NCBI GenBank assembly: GCA_017562135.1
Contig: QEYB01000895.1
Location: 1,361,197 to 1,425,196, forward strand
Source: Dipylidium caninum
Lineage: Eukaryota; Platyhelminthes; Cestoda; Cyclophyllidea; Dipylidiidae
DNA: 64,000 nt
Direction of reading: 5' to 3'
Below the pieces are notes generated by a model that saw nothing but the letters and a program-made list of their open reading frames with translations, was not told the origin of the DNA and made no database searches. Of the stretch, positions 1 through 12,644 are shown in pieces. Position numbers and translations under genes: made by a program. The first letter of the stretch is position 1; each line of letters opens with the position of its first letter.

Positions 1-3000
1 ACACCAAGGGCTTTTCGACTCCACGCGGTAAGTCGAGATGCCGATATCTTTCAGCACGGTGACATTTGAAGCAAATCGCAAAAAAACGCAGCGCATGTAA
101 CTTTTACATTCAGGTTCGTGTGCACATACGACTACAAATCGGGGTTTTTTTCGAAACTTCTCGCCTCACCTCCCGGCAGGTGGCAGGGGATCGGGGGCGG
201 TGCTACGGAGGGTCGTGGCTGGGGCGGCGGGGCGGAGAGGCGCGGTACGGGAGTGGGACGCCCCACGGCGGAGTGGAGGGAGGGAAGAGGCAAAAGAGGA
301 TTATGAAACTAGGATGGGGCAATCAAATGCTGGAAACTGTTTCGCAAGTCGAAGAAGACGTTGGCGCGGGGGGAGGGGAAAGTTTTGGCGAAAGATCTGA
401 TTACACGTTGGACATGAAAAAGTATCTTATTTTTTGCAATACACACAAATAAGGGTAACTGAGGTTATTTCACCATTTGACAAAAATCTTAGCGAAAATA
501 ATGCTGCGAAATGTTCAGGGAATATGAACCCTTTTATTTGTTCTCCCGGAAATCGTCGTCAACCTTCTCCACGTCTCACGTTGAAAACCTCTCAGCCATA
601 ATTTGCTCGCCCGAAATGCAGTTCTCTCGCACTGGCAGACAGTCAACCAGCGACTGCTGGCGTAGGACCCGCGAGGATCCTCTAGTGTGTTCGTCTGTTG
701 CCACCTCCTCTTTACCCACTTTCCATCAGGCATTGTTTTAAAAAAGGCTCGAGCACCGCCTGCTCACTTGGCAGTCGACCAACCTTCAAATTGGCGATCG
801 CCTTTACTACAGAAGCCGACGTGCCACTTCTCTTTAGAAGGTCCACCGGACAGCCGTGAGTTCCTCCACTTAACATAGCACTTGTGCGTGAGGTAGTTCC
901 TTTTGCGCCCACTTCCCTTTCAAGGTGGCATCGTCGCGTCCTCCTCGACATCACCATAAAGATATAGGCATTCCTACGGAATATACCACCTCATGGCTAA
1001 GAAGGTTGGAGTGCCGAGGACGACTTTGATTTCGCTCCACGTGGAAGTCGCTCTCGGAGGGCGCCTCCACCGGTGCAGGGTGGCACACTGGCGACTGTGT
1101 TGATCCCGTGGACTGGCGTGAAGGCAAAACCCACAGGCTTTCGCGAAGGGACGCTTGAACGCGTCTTGACGACAAGTGGCAAGTTACTGTCTCTCTTACA
1201 TGCATTTGTAAACACAACAGCTGAAACCTATCAAGAAATACCGCTACGTGGTGATGTATTGGCAGCCCGAGGGAATGAGAAGAAGAAGAGACCTTGTCCA
1301 GCCCAAAGTCAGTGGGTGGTTGCGCAGCCCAGCAATTCATCGGCAGAGAAGCCACACAGTAAACTCCCCAAAGCTCGTAATGAGAGTTCGTGCTTCACAA
1401 CTGCCAAATGGTGTTGGTCGGGGAGGAAGGAATGACCTCACATCTCCTTCTACATCCGAGTTGGCTGCAGTAACACGAATACTTATGCCTCACAGGCTTT
1501 GACAAGGGCTTTTTCCTTACACCTTATAGCCTTTCATGTCGATGTGCACTCGGATATTTCGACCTAACTGTTCCATTAATCCAGGGGACACAATCATTCT
1601 TTCATACACAGCGTCGCACATTGTGGCAGCTCAAATAACGGCAACTTACTTCGTAAGGTGAAGCCGCGAATATGGCGAGAACAGTTTAGTTTAAGGTGAA
1701 GTTTTGCGTAAGACAAAGTGGTCTAACTGCTTCTGCGTCCACTGTACTCGAGCCAGCCTCTCTGAGCCTCACCTTCGGCACTTACAGCAAAATATCCTCA
1801 CGATTAATAACAGCGAGGCCAGTCGCGTTGTGTGGGTGGAACGAGGAAAAGTCCCATTTCGCCAATATGAAATGCCATGCGCGGGTGCTTGACAGTTATG
1901 GCGCGCGGGCTTTGACCGACGCTGCGCACGTCAGGGCGGTAGAAAGCACCGCGGCTCCCAGAGAGGCGGACAACTGGAGTGGACCACCTCAAGAATGCGT
2001 TAATTCCGTGCAGTCGCTGCCCCCGTAACTAACGAGGGGTTGCCTGCTCGCGACAGTAAGTGAGTACGCAGTTTCACACAACTTACACAGCTCAGCGAAC
2101 GGCTCGGAGAAGCTCTTCATTCTCAGTGCGGAGAGGGGGGGGAGGGGGAACAGCAGTCACACATTTCAGGGGGTAATTCCGCAAGTGAGTGAATGGTACT
2201 TCGTTGGGAGAAGACAATGGAGAATGGGAGTTGTGTCAAATGTCTTAGGGGATGCACGAGGCCTCATAAACGTTCGCCCAGTAGACCCACTCTCCGTGGT
2301 ACGTGCGCTAATAGAGGGATTTCGCGCCCAAAGTAGGAAACAAACAATGGGTTTTAATGTACGTGAAACCTGCGACTCCAGTGATTCATGAGTGGGCATG
2401 GCGCAGGACCGAGATAAGCTGCGGTGCGAAGTAGGTTTTTTATCCACAGGCAACACGAGGCTGCGTTGAGCTTTTATGAGGCACATTTAGGTCGCAGGCA
2501 CATGAAAGATGCTCTCCTCACTTTGATACGTGATCCTGACGGCGAAGGCGGCGGCAACAATGGCCGCGAACACTCGTGCGGCGGCGCGGGCAAAATGGCA
2601 ACACGTCGTGGCCGCTCAGGCTGCGAGGTGGAACGAAAATAGGGTCGCCGCGGAGGGCGACCAGAGGCGGGAAAAAGTAGTCCTCTTTCCACGGGGACGG
2701 GCTGCGCCTTGTTGTGTGCAGAGCTGCGTGGACCCACCCCGCATAAATCATGCACGATGTGGACCAGGCTTTAGTAATGGCGTGGACGAGGACTGCTAAA
2801 GGTCATTGAAGTTATCTCCCAACAGACATATTGGCATGCTGTCTCGTGATATTTCAACATTTTGCAATTGAAAAATTCACCCTATGCTTCTGTTGGTGGT
2901 AAAATAATTTGGCAAACTGGCGAAATGCCCTTCCAAGCGCACGCGCCGAGGCGGCGCAGGAGGAGCGCGTGGCTGGGACGGGCGAGGAGGCGTCACCAGC

Positions 3001-6000
3001 CGACCTCGAGGCACGGCGTAACAAGTCACTTGCGATGCCCGTGGGAGGCGACTTTCAGGCCCACGGACGGCTGAAAAGTAAGGTAAAATGAAATCATACA
3101 CTCGCGTAGGCAGGTGACGGGGGCGGGGACGCCTCGGGTTCCTTCTTGCCTCATGCCAGACGCTGTGACCGCCCGAAGTCCCACCCAACGCCAATACGAC
3201 GAGGTTTTCAAAGTGAACAGGGATGTGCCAGATGAGAAGAAAAAGAAGAAGGAAATCGCCCACGTGTGCAACAAAAACGGGCATATCAACGTAGCACACA
3301 TCGCCACGCCTGAGTTCACATTTTGTCACAATTGTCGTGTGAGAGCCTTGTCGGCCAATGAACCGCTGGTAAATGATGTTCAGTCGCCACGGGATGGTCG
3401 GACGAGGGGCGGCCCACACGTCGTCTCCGAGTTGTGGAGTGAAGACACGAACATGTTAGACTGCCGTCGAGGCTGTCAACCTTTAAGATATTCGGGACAC
3501 TAAACGTACTGGTGTGGCCTGTCTTCGGAGACGCTTAATGGTTTCCTACCGGCGACGCTGCAGGATGACCCAAGCACCAGATGCTTTCGGAGATAAACGT
3601 ATGGGCTTACAAAGTGTACCACTTCTCCACTGCCGCGTTTTGGCAGCGGCGATAGGAACACATGCGAGAGGAAAGGGATACATTGGAAGGAACGGTCCGC
3701 GGTATTTCGGCTATTAAGGATGCAGGTCGGCAGGTGGGTGACCTGTGAATCAGGTCCAGTGGTCCGCCTCGCGGCACTTCTCGCATTTCCACCGTGAAAC
3801 CGACAACTGCAGTAACCAAGATCCTGCCTGATGCAGGGTGGACAGCCGCTAAACTCTCTTCTACGCAGTTGGTCAAGGCGACTGATTCACAAGCGAGCAA
3901 TGCGGGTATTTGAAACAAGAGTTGGTGAGATTTAACGAGAGCGGAACGCCAATCCTCATCAACAGTCGTCCTCGTCGGCTAATGCCGGAGACGAGCATCA
4001 ACTACGGACTGCGCGGTGTTGACATACACTTGCAAAGGTATTTGAAGGATGCTCATTACTGCTTCGTCCAGCCGGAGCGCTGCCTACGACGGGCAGACCA
4101 CCTGACCGCGCCATTTGGCCGAGGCGTTGAACGTTTAAGGACGCAGAAAAGCGACACGCAATTTGGGCACCGAGGGACGGTCGAGTGGGGGAGTGGGGCA
4201 GTAGCAGTTCGAAGCTGGTCAGATTCCGGCTCGCCAGTGTGCCAAGTCTTCTTCCGGAGCAGCATCGCCTCTGAGGCCATTCTACGGGGAAATAAAGTCA
4301 CCAATAGCGGAAGCTTTTCTACTTTTCATTTTTACCGGTTCTGCCAAATTGTGTCCACCCATTCTTACGCACTGGAACCTCACCGGTTTTGTTTTACCGG
4401 TCGAAATTTTCGACTTCAACAAGGAAATGCGAGGGACTCAATAAAACCGGAGGGTGCAGGCAGCTTTGAGGGACGAACAGGCCTGGGGCACAACAGCGCT
4501 GCCGAATGCAATAACAATTCGCGTTTTTATTCTCACTCTCCTGTTGGCCATGTATTAAAGAGGATGAAAAACCGGGAGTTTCGCTCGATTCTTGCATATT
4601 TCCATTGCTCTAAGTTGTTAATACTGCATGATCGTGACAGCAGTCACGAAAAATTGCGACAGTCACACATAACAACATTTCGCAAGATAACTTATTGCGA
4701 TCAGATGTATGTGTTTTCGTCTGCCAGGCAGGAGAGTGTCCAAACTGTCCTGTGGCGCAAGAGAGCACACATCGCCGCTGCACTGGCCAGGGCCAGAGCA
4801 GCCAAGTGCGGTGTGGCGCGCGGGCCGTCGGGCAAACAGGGGCAGACGGCGGTCGCGAAGCCCCCCAGACACCGGAGTTTGAAGTGCCCCGTCCCCGTTC
4901 CGTACGTCCCCTGTCCCCCCGCGCTCACGCTCCGTCCGCGGCGGGTCTCTTTTCACGTGCGTTGGAAAGTTGGGGCAGACATGAGCCAGCGGGCTCGCAA
5001 CGCCTTACGACTGCTTCAAATCGTCGATGGCGGGGAAACTCAAGTTGACGTGAAGAGATGCATCCGCCGATGGACATAATGTTATTCTACCGAAAGGCAG
5101 AGAATTCAGTCGACTGCCCGCAAATGCTGCTCACAACCGGGCGAGATATGCGCCCTGACCGAACTATGGGGCGCTCCGACTATTCGCGAGTTCCTAATCC
5201 CTAACGCATTGCGCCGCTTCTCTTTCTCTCCCTCGGCCCCCCTTCCGTCTCAATGACTGCGCGTGTGCGTGTGTGTTTACCACTTTCACTTCCCATCCTC
5301 GAGGAACCACCACAAGACGCATGGCCCCAGCAGCAGTCGGCGTCCTGCAACCGACGGCCAAGTGGTCTTTGTGAGACAACTTTTCAGACGCTTTGCACAG
5401 CAGTTTGACCATCGCTTTGTCTGGTGAGAATCGGGTTCCGGGGGAGTCAGCCAAAGCATGACCGATCTCCTGGGAGTCGAGGCCCACTAATCGCCTTAAT
5501 AAAACCTCTCTGCTAATACTCATTAAGTCGGTGAAAACACCCGAAGACTCGAGATTATCGTTGCATGCCCAAGAAGGGTTAAGTGGCCAAATAAAAGAGA
5601 CGTATAATCGAGTCACCTTCAAGTCCCTGCGCTCCTCCTCCTCCTCCTTCTGGGTTTGCTCTTGTTCCAATGTTAACGAAAAGACAGAATAAACAGCACC
5701 TGTTTATTCTGTAAAGAAGAAATGCAAATTAAGTGCTGGAATCAGTTGCGACATCAAAAGTTAAGCCTTCGTCAGCGAAGAGATTTTACCCAAAAATTAT
5801 GAAATTTGCCTTCCGAAGATGGTGCGCAGGAGTGATACGAATCTAAGTGGCCGGTGATGCATGGAGCACCGTGTGGAGGCATGTCCAGCGAGGAGCGCGA
5901 AAGTGGGAGCGGTTGTAAGAAGTTGCTCCCCACACGCAGCCGTTATGTCTCCCCTAATGCTCAAGATTCCATCTATTTATTATCGCTTGCATTTGCGACA

Positions 6001-8668
6001 GATGTAAACTACAGGGAATTTTATACACAGAACATAAAAGCAATCGGAGCGTACCATAACCCGAAGATGACCCGAATTATGTCTTTTGTGCTAATGCAAC
6101 GTGACGATGGCCGTGGGGACTGCGGTGCCTCTCACCGTCTTCGTCGCTTCGGTCAGAATGGCTGCCGCGTTTCACAGCGTCGCGTTGTCGCTGTGAGGAT
6201 TCGTCCGTGGTGGCGTCCGTGTGCAAAACGTTCCTCCGGCGGAGAGAGTATCATCATCTTTGACGGAACTTCCACGAATCTTCCGTTTTCCGCGGCATGT
6301 TATATCTGCGCTTTTATTTCTGTCTACCACGGCACAGCAAAGAGAACCAAATTGCGAATGAAGGGGCAGAAATCGCGAAAATGTCTTGACGGAGTTTAGA
6401 TTTGACAGTTTATTTAGCTTGTAGGGGGATTTTCATGAATGCCACTCGTATGGAACTCTACCAAGTGGCATGGGGAGGCGACACCTCAGTGTACGCGCTA
6501 ATTAGCGAACTTTACACAAATGACCCTCCCGCACATTGACTGCTTCAGTGAAACTCATTGATGAAGGCGTTTGGCAGTAGCCTCGATCAAGTGGCTCCAC
6601 CCCCCGAGGCCAGCAGATCGTGTGGGGAGTTCTGGAGCCGCTCTCGAGGAATGCAAGGCTCGTACGCCCACGTGCAGCCTCGGACACACCTGCGCCCGCT
6701 GTCTTAATACGGCGCCTGCGCGCGTCCGTTGCACCCAGCCAATCGGTTTCCCCGCTCCCACCCATGTTTTGGGACAAGTGGATCGCCGGCCACGACCGTT
6801 GTCCCTCGCAGCTCTACTTGCTGGAACGCTGACTGCAGGAGAGGGCGTCACTGCAACGCTGCGTGTGGGTGTGTGTGCGTTTGCGCTGGATTACCTCACT
6901 TTTGATGATGCCCCTCGTTGGGATATCGGGCCACCGCCTCCTGACGTTTCTTCTGCTGCGTAAGTCGCCGCAACGCTAACATCCCCATTTCCCCTTAATC
7001 AACATGCCTAATTTTGCCAGCACAATTGCGTTACTCGGTGATTTATTAGCTCCGGAAACATTAATTACATCGGGCTATTTCATGTCGGATGCGTCCGTTT
7101 TTACGAATCGCTATACTCCCTTGATTCTCTCTCCAAGGAAACCATTAAATGCGTAGACAGTAGGCCAAGACGGAGGGAGCGTTGGCCACTATTTGCTGCT
7201 CACATTACCTTAACACCTAAACAGTCAGGCTCGGTGGCGGCTAGAATTGATGGGAGCCTGCATTGAAGGACAAACGCCAGGGCGAACATTTTCCTTCGCC
7301 TCATGGGCACCCGTCAGCCGATTTGTTCACTCCTTTTCGCCCTCTGCCAGAGTGAGTGGGTGCCCGTCAGCGTTTTACACGCTAGCCGTTCACTGTACTC
7401 GCGGAGGCCTCTCTCGTTCGCGGCCAAGTTAACATCCGCAAGGGCGCATAGCCGACCGAGGTCAAGGAAAGTTCTTGTGTCAGGGCAACCGCCCCAGTGC
7501 GAAACGTAAACTGTTTTGTCTTACACTATTGAGGCAAATTAAATGGTGGCAGTGGACGAACACACGTTTGCGGTTGTGATGCTAAGGAAAACATGGTGGG
7601 AAGTGTGACTGATGTTGGGCGTTTCACACCGCGGAGAGGCGTCTCGAGTGGTCTAAATGACCCCGTTCAAATTCACAAAAATCCGCACGAAGCCGTTCAC
7701 ACTGCGCTTTTCCGTATCTCCCCACGTATTTTCTTGGTCGCCAATGCTTCCGTCGCGCTTCGCCTGTGCGAACCGTCGCCGATGCTATTCGGCGGGCCTT
7801 CTAAGTCTGCCTGGTCTAAGCCCTACTCCCACCGTATTAGCCTGCCTCCATTGTGGTTCTTTTTCCTGAAACACGTCCCACAGGAAGAGGAGAACTGCAG
7901 CTGGCAAATAGTCCATTCATCGTAAATGGGGAGAGGTGAGGGCGATTGAAGGAAATTGCGGAGGGAGAAGAGAGGCTTTCAGAGGGAATTAGGTAAATGC
8001 CATTGTTTCTCGTCTGGTCGCAGTCGAGCCGCTTAATTTGTGGCGTTGGCAATAAGATGGCCTCAGCCCCAACCCTCTGCGTGGCCTCTTAACCCGTCTG
8101 TGTTTATGCCCCTGGTAGTGCGGCGCACAGGAGCTCGGGTCTGTCGCATAATGTAAACAACGACACGGAAACAGCGTCTGGAATTAAACTGGCCCGGAAA
8201 CCACACACAGGCACCTCCCACGGCACCCTCGGCCCCATCGTGTCGTCGTTTGAGACATTGCCGGAAGTAGATACACGTTGTTGGAATTTCCATCCCTTAG
8301 AGACGTTTTAGGATTCCGGGGTGTAAGCATTTCGTCCGTTAAACAAACGCCCGACTGGGATTCGTGGGACATCTGGCTGAGAAAGCCCGCCTCAAGGGGA
8401 CCATGGATGCTCTCGAGAGAGAAAAGATGACTGGCGTAGTCCCCAGGAGATCAGACACGTCCGAATGATCGGAAGAGGATGTAATTTACTGCCTCAGTCG
8501 AGAATGAGTGGGGTTCGAATCGAGGTATTCTTAAGATGATGCACACAAAGTAGCTTTACTAATTACCACATTCTTGTCATGTGACGCCGTATGTCGGGCC
8601 TAATTTGCGTGGGCCGCTCTAATTCTCTGTTGCCAACGTTGATTAATAGTACAGTCTCATCTCTACAC
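1..8668. other. Intergenic region, no supported gene
   Basis: No reading frame here has recognisable domain content, splice-linked partners or convincing protein-like composition. The longest open frame (3910-5079, plus) begins at a TTG and shows no known motif. The only structure I can point to is a perfect inverted repeat at 5684-5712. Unrecognised exons or decayed transposons cannot be excluded. Confidence 0.5.
5684..5712. repeat. Perfect 13-bp inverted repeat with 3-nt loop
   Basis: The arms ACAGAATAAACAG and CTGTTTATTCTGT are perfectly complementary and separated by CAC. It could extrude as a hairpin or be a dimeric protein-binding site. No gene start lies next to it. Confidence 0.85.
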
Positions 8669-8788
8669 CTTCTCCCTCCTCCTCCTCCCCCTCCCCCTTC
8701 TTCTTCTTCTTCTTCTTCTCCCTCTTCATCTTCCTCCTCATCCTCATCCTCATCCTCGTCCTCGCCCTCGTCCTCGTCCTCGCCTTCT
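8669..8788. repeat. CTC/TTC/TCC pyrimidine-rich microsatellite
   Basis: About 120 bp of imperfect trinucleotide and hexanucleotide repeats (CTC, TTC, CTCATC, CTCGTC), almost pure pyrimidine on the plus strand. It produces a false Asp/Glu-rich open frame on the minus strand and a Ser-rich one on the plus strand. Confidence 0.9.
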
Positions 8789-10047
8789 GATCGTGTCATG
8801 TACGCGTGAGGTCACACGCCCATCCGACGAAGTCAGGTGCTTAAAAGATGGGTGATCTGAACCGACATCAGTCGTCAGTTTTTGCCACCTTCTTCCTCTC
8901 ACTCCTCACTTCTCCGAAGTGCCCACTTTCATCGCTACATCAAAAGACACTCTCCCGTGCATTGCTAGCGACGAGCAGGCAGCGACTCTCCCGTCCTCGG
9001 CAAATGCACAATGCACAGGCGTTCAACAACTTGGCACCACCTCGCTCTCTTTTGCCCCGATTAAAAGTGCTTTGCACACACGCTCCAGAAATGCAGTTAA
9101 GCAGCCCGTTTTGCCAGTTGATGAAGGCGAGATAAGCGATGTGGCTCTGTAGAGCGCAAAGAGGCATTCAATCAATTCCGCATGACTTAACACTCAGAAT
9201 GAGTGCCAGTTGTCAAGGCTGTTTCGTGTGACTAGGAAATCTCCGGGCTGTTGTTGACTGCGTCAGGTCTCTCCTCTCTGCTGTAAGAATGTGAGGGCTT
9301 TTTGGAGTGATAAGTCCGTAACCCATCAAGGGATACGCCTCATTTGAACTGTCTAGGTCGCCTCCTTTTGACCTTTCGCCTGTCGTCACTACCTGTCTTC
9401 GTTTCCACAGTCGGTCGCCCCAAGTTGCACAGTTTAGGGCCTCAGTTGATGCGAATAACTAGTAGTTCGGTGGCATGGTGCAAGTACATTCAGTGAAAAA
9501 TTCCAAGTACCCAGGATGTTCACAGCCTCCAACGCGGAAAAACTCCACTGCCTAAATTGGGGTTTGTTCCTAGCCGATCAGCTCGCCGCCCCGCCTCTCC
9601 ACCAAGTACCATTGAGTCCGCGCATGAGGTCCCGTCGCTGGTGGGTACCCGCGTGCTCCGCCCAGTCCTCTCCTTAGCATTACCCCTTCTATGCTTTATT
9701 CAGCTAACCGGGGGTTGGGAGCCAACTCGCCCTTCACTCGTGAGGCAAATTTACGGACACGCAACTCACTGCATAATAGGAGCCTTATTGACGTTCCTAC
9801 AGGGAGATAGTCTGGTGAATAAATGGTTGTTTACGCAGATGCAGGCTTTGGGAGGGCTATCACCAGTGCCGCGCCGTAACATCCTTGTTGTCTATTTACT
9901 TAGTCTGCGATTTGAAAGGGAATGAGCATCGCCCGCAGTGGAGTTGAGGAAGGCGATAAGGTAATGAGATGACTGGGATGAAAATTCAACATTCTTAAGC
10001 AGTGATGTACAAAATTCTATTTCGAGCGAGTGGTCTTAGTTCTCATG
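8789..10047. other. Intergenic region, nothing recognised
   Basis: I see no domain-bearing frame, RNA gene or clear repeat family. Open frames at 8848-9135 and 9557-9925 look like chance frames. Confidence 0.45.
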
Positions 10048-10473
10048 TTAACTTAAGTCGTCATCGTCATCATCGTCGTCGTCGTCGTCGTCGCTCTCCC
10101 CTTCCTCCCATGGCCACGTGCCCTTAATCATGTAGTGCTTCCATTCGGGCACACTTAAGAGAGTCTCTGCGTCGGCAGGATCGAACATATCGGTCACCTC
10201 GCAGATGAAACAGAGGGCGTTCCGGAAGAGTTTCACCGCCGCCAGTCTGTCTCTGCCCGTGAATTTGCGGTAATATTCGAGGGGCCACATGAGAATGAAG
10301 TAGGTGAAAAACTCACATGTTGGACGAGGTTTGGGGAAGAACGGGAGAATGCAGCGGATGGTGCATTCTGCCAGCTTGGGATGGAACGGCTCCACAAATA
10401 CCGTGGTGAACTCGTCGGCCCACACCGCCATGCGCCAGGGCCCGCTTATCAGCATCCACTTGAAGCAGCACAT
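10048..10473 (-). CDS. Hypothetical 141-residue protein with poly-Asp C-terminus
   Basis: The frame opens at an ATG (complement of 10471-10473) and stops at TAA (complement of 10048-10050). It could be a single-exon gene or the last exon of a larger minus-strand gene, because the frame stays open upstream to about 10539 and an AG acceptor-like site lies just upstream. The product is rich in Trp, Phe, Cys and Pro, reads like a folded protein over most of its length, and ends in a run of about twelve Asp encoded by a GAC/GAT microsatellite. I recognise no family. It could be a chance frame made longer by the repeat. Confidence 0.35.
   Translation of the reverse strand: MCCFKWMLISGPWRMAVWADEFTTVFVEPFHPKLAECTIRCILPFFPKPRPTCEFFTYFILMWPLEYYRKFTGRDRLAAVKLFRNALCFICEVTDMFDPADAETLLSVPEWKHYMIKGTWPWEEGESDDDDDDDDDDDDLS
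10056..10094. repeat. GTC/ATC trinucleotide repeat
   Basis: Short trinucleotide microsatellite that encodes the poly-Asp tail of the minus-strand open frame. Confidence 0.85.
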
Positions 10474-10590
10474 CACGCCGGTCGCGGCACGGCCCGTGAG
10501 GCGGACTGCGGCGTCGTCCTCACTCGTCAGGCCATTTCAAAGTATTGATTCGCAGCCTCTCCTCCGCTCCGCCCCGGTGTCGAGTCTACG

Positions 10591-10625
10591 AGGCGGCGGA
10601 GGCGGCGGAGGCGGAGGAGGCGGCG
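10591..10625. repeat. GGCGGA purine-rich GC repeat
   Basis: Imperfect GGCGGA/GGAGGA repeats with G-quadruplex potential on the plus strand. Confidence 0.75.
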
Positions 10626-11283
10626 TTTTGGCCGTCGCCCCAGCCCGTTGCGATGTGCAAGGGGGGGGTAGGAATTGTAAATTAAATTATGCTAGCGTTG
10701 CAGTTTTGCTCCGTCACCTGAAAGACGCTGCTGCACACAGAGGGGGATTAATCATCGTCCGACCTCGCCTTCAAGCGCTAATTAAATTTTGGATAAATTG
10801 TGCTGTTCGGCCACTGTGCACGGGGACAGCGATTGCGGCGAGAGTGTGAATGGTCACGGCACCCTGAATCTCAGCGCCTGCACACATCACCGTACACTTG
10901 CTGTCGACGCGGCCGAAATGGTGATAATGGGACGATAATTTGGCAGACAGTTCTTTGCCAAAACTGCATCCTACTTTCGGCTGGGGCGGGGAGGAGGCGG
11001 TGCCGCGGACGCGCCATGCGGAATGGTGAATATGCAGTGCAGCTGTCGAGTCAATCAACCGACTTTGTCTCAGTTTCCCACTTAAGTGCCGGACAACTAA
11101 GTGCGGGGGGGAAGGACACCAACAACTGCTTGTTGGGGTTTTCGTTAGATCCGTCGGAACGCACCGGGCCAAGTTCGGGGCGCCCACTGGCCCGCGCCGC
11201 TGTTCCACTGTCCGCCCAGGTCCTCTTCAGCGCCCTTTTACTTCCTGTGACGGCTCGGGTGCGACAGCCGCCTCCGATGCTAA

Positions 11284-11301
11284 CCCCCCCCCCCCCCCCC
11301 C
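11284..11301. repeat. Poly-C homopolymer (18 bases)
   Basis: Uninterrupted run of C. The length of such runs is unreliable in most sequencing methods. Confidence 0.9.
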
Positions 11302-12313
11302 TAGTCCGCTCACCAGATGGTAAAACGGGGTTTTCGGTCAGTTAGCGATGGTAAAACGGGCGGCCGGATTACGTGGCCACTCCACAACAAATGGAGGCAT
11401 CCAGTTTACTCGATTGTTTCGGATGAAGGACAGTACAATTTGTTTATTAGCAAAGCGCAAACGGATATGGTGGATAAAGTGGACCAACCAACCAAACTTA
11501 AGGGGAATTTTTGCCACAGTGAGGCACATTAAACGGCCTTGCGGCATGGTTTCATATTCAGATTTTTCTTATTCTCCTTTTTTCAAAGATGCAAATGTCT
11601 CGATTCACTTATCCCCTACCACGGCCTTGAGCAGTTGAGAAGTCAGAGGAAGGGAAGGTTAACGTCGCTACGTAGAGGGGCGGACTGAGTCACAGACGTT
11701 TCAAGAAGGGCGTAAACAGAGAAAGCTTTAAGTCGGCATATCCCACTGAAAGGTTATTACAATTAACTTCTTGCTAAGACGCCTGGAAATCGGTGGTTGA
11801 ATTAATAATGCTGCTGGTGGGGGAGCCGGTGACCAGGAGTAGACGCGAAGACCATGTTGGTTTTGCAGTCATCAGGACTACCACAAAAACCTGCACAAAA
11901 TGGTTCGCAGAGGGACCTTTTAGGTGTTTGGCAGCTCGATGATATTCGGCCTGTCCGGAAGAGCAATAAAATAAACCGAACAATTTTTTGATGATCTTAT
12001 TCGTTCAGCCTGAGCAGACTCACCCACAGGGTTGCTGCCTGCTCTCGCGCCAATCCGCTGCGTGCGTGGCAGAAGCTTTTGCCCACGCGGACGCACGGGC
12101 GCACTTGTGCTCCACCCGTTCTGTCCCGTCGCGCGTCTCCTCCCCACCTTAGCGGATTTCACTCTCAACTCCTAATTTGCTCGCGTTCCACCCAACCAAC
12201 TGTTGTGCTGGGTCGTCGTTATGTGAGGGTCCTGAAACACATCCACCACCCCTCTCACCGGAACACATCTCCGTGGAGTCCCTCTTTGTGATTGCCAGAG
12301 CCTCTCCGATTAT

Positions 12314-12644
12314 ATGCGCCTGTCGGAATTGACATTTCCCTCACTTTTGCCCTTGTTTCTTTTCAACCTCTTCGCCTTCTCCGGTACCTCTGACCCGAAC
12401 CTCGATGAGGTAGAGAGCCTGCGGAGTTTGCTATTCGCGCCGGACCCAGGGGACGCGGTTGTGGCTTTGGAGTCTTTCCAGTCCTCAGTTTGCTCCCCAA
12501 TCGACGAGCGGTTGCAGCGTCAATGCTTCTCCGAACTCCCCGCTGATCGCTACGAGGTACTAGAAGGCTCCTCCGTCCGCATGCGGTGCCGTGTCTCACG
12601 ACAGAAGGGGAAGGCACAGTGGCGGGCTCATAACACGCTTCTGG
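12314..12644 (+). CDS. Nephrin-like exon 1: signal peptide and first half of Ig1
   Basis: The ATG at 12314 starts a hydrophobic leader rich in Leu and Phe, with likely cleavage near residue 24 (AFSGTS). An unstructured segment of about 50 residues with two Cys (60, 71) follows, then the A to C strands of Ig1: EVLEGSSVRMRCRV with Cys92, and Trp103 in KAQWRAHNTLLG. The donor is CTGG|GTAAGA, phase 1. This opening matches the first Ig of nephrin and Kirre-family proteins. Confidence 0.9.

Larger units (their letters stand above)
10474..12313. other. Upstream region of the nephrin-like gene
   Basis: No gene is supported here. It contains a GGCGGA-type repeat (about 10591-10625), an 18-base C run (11284-11301) and a 14-bp direct repeat GATGGTAAAACGGG at 11316-11329 and 11347-11360. 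Immediately upstream of the nephrin-like start codon, a pyrimidine-containing stretch ends in CAG at 12296-12298. It could be a cis- or trans-splice acceptor, since flatworms trans-splice part of their mRNAs, but that is inference. I see no clear TATA box. Confidence 0.45.

Noticed and set aside
3910..5079. 389-codon open frame on the plus strand
   Set aside because: Starts at TTG, has no recognisable domain, biased charge or splice partner, and overlaps unrelated open frames. Long chance frames are expected at this base composition.
8505..8535. B-box-like GGGTTCGAATC, possible tRNA or SINE
   Set aside because: No acceptor stem or convincing A box could be paired around it.
8563..8799. Asp/Glu-rich protein on the minus strand
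   Set aside because: It is a translation of the CTC/TTC microsatellite, with no unique sequence to support a gene.
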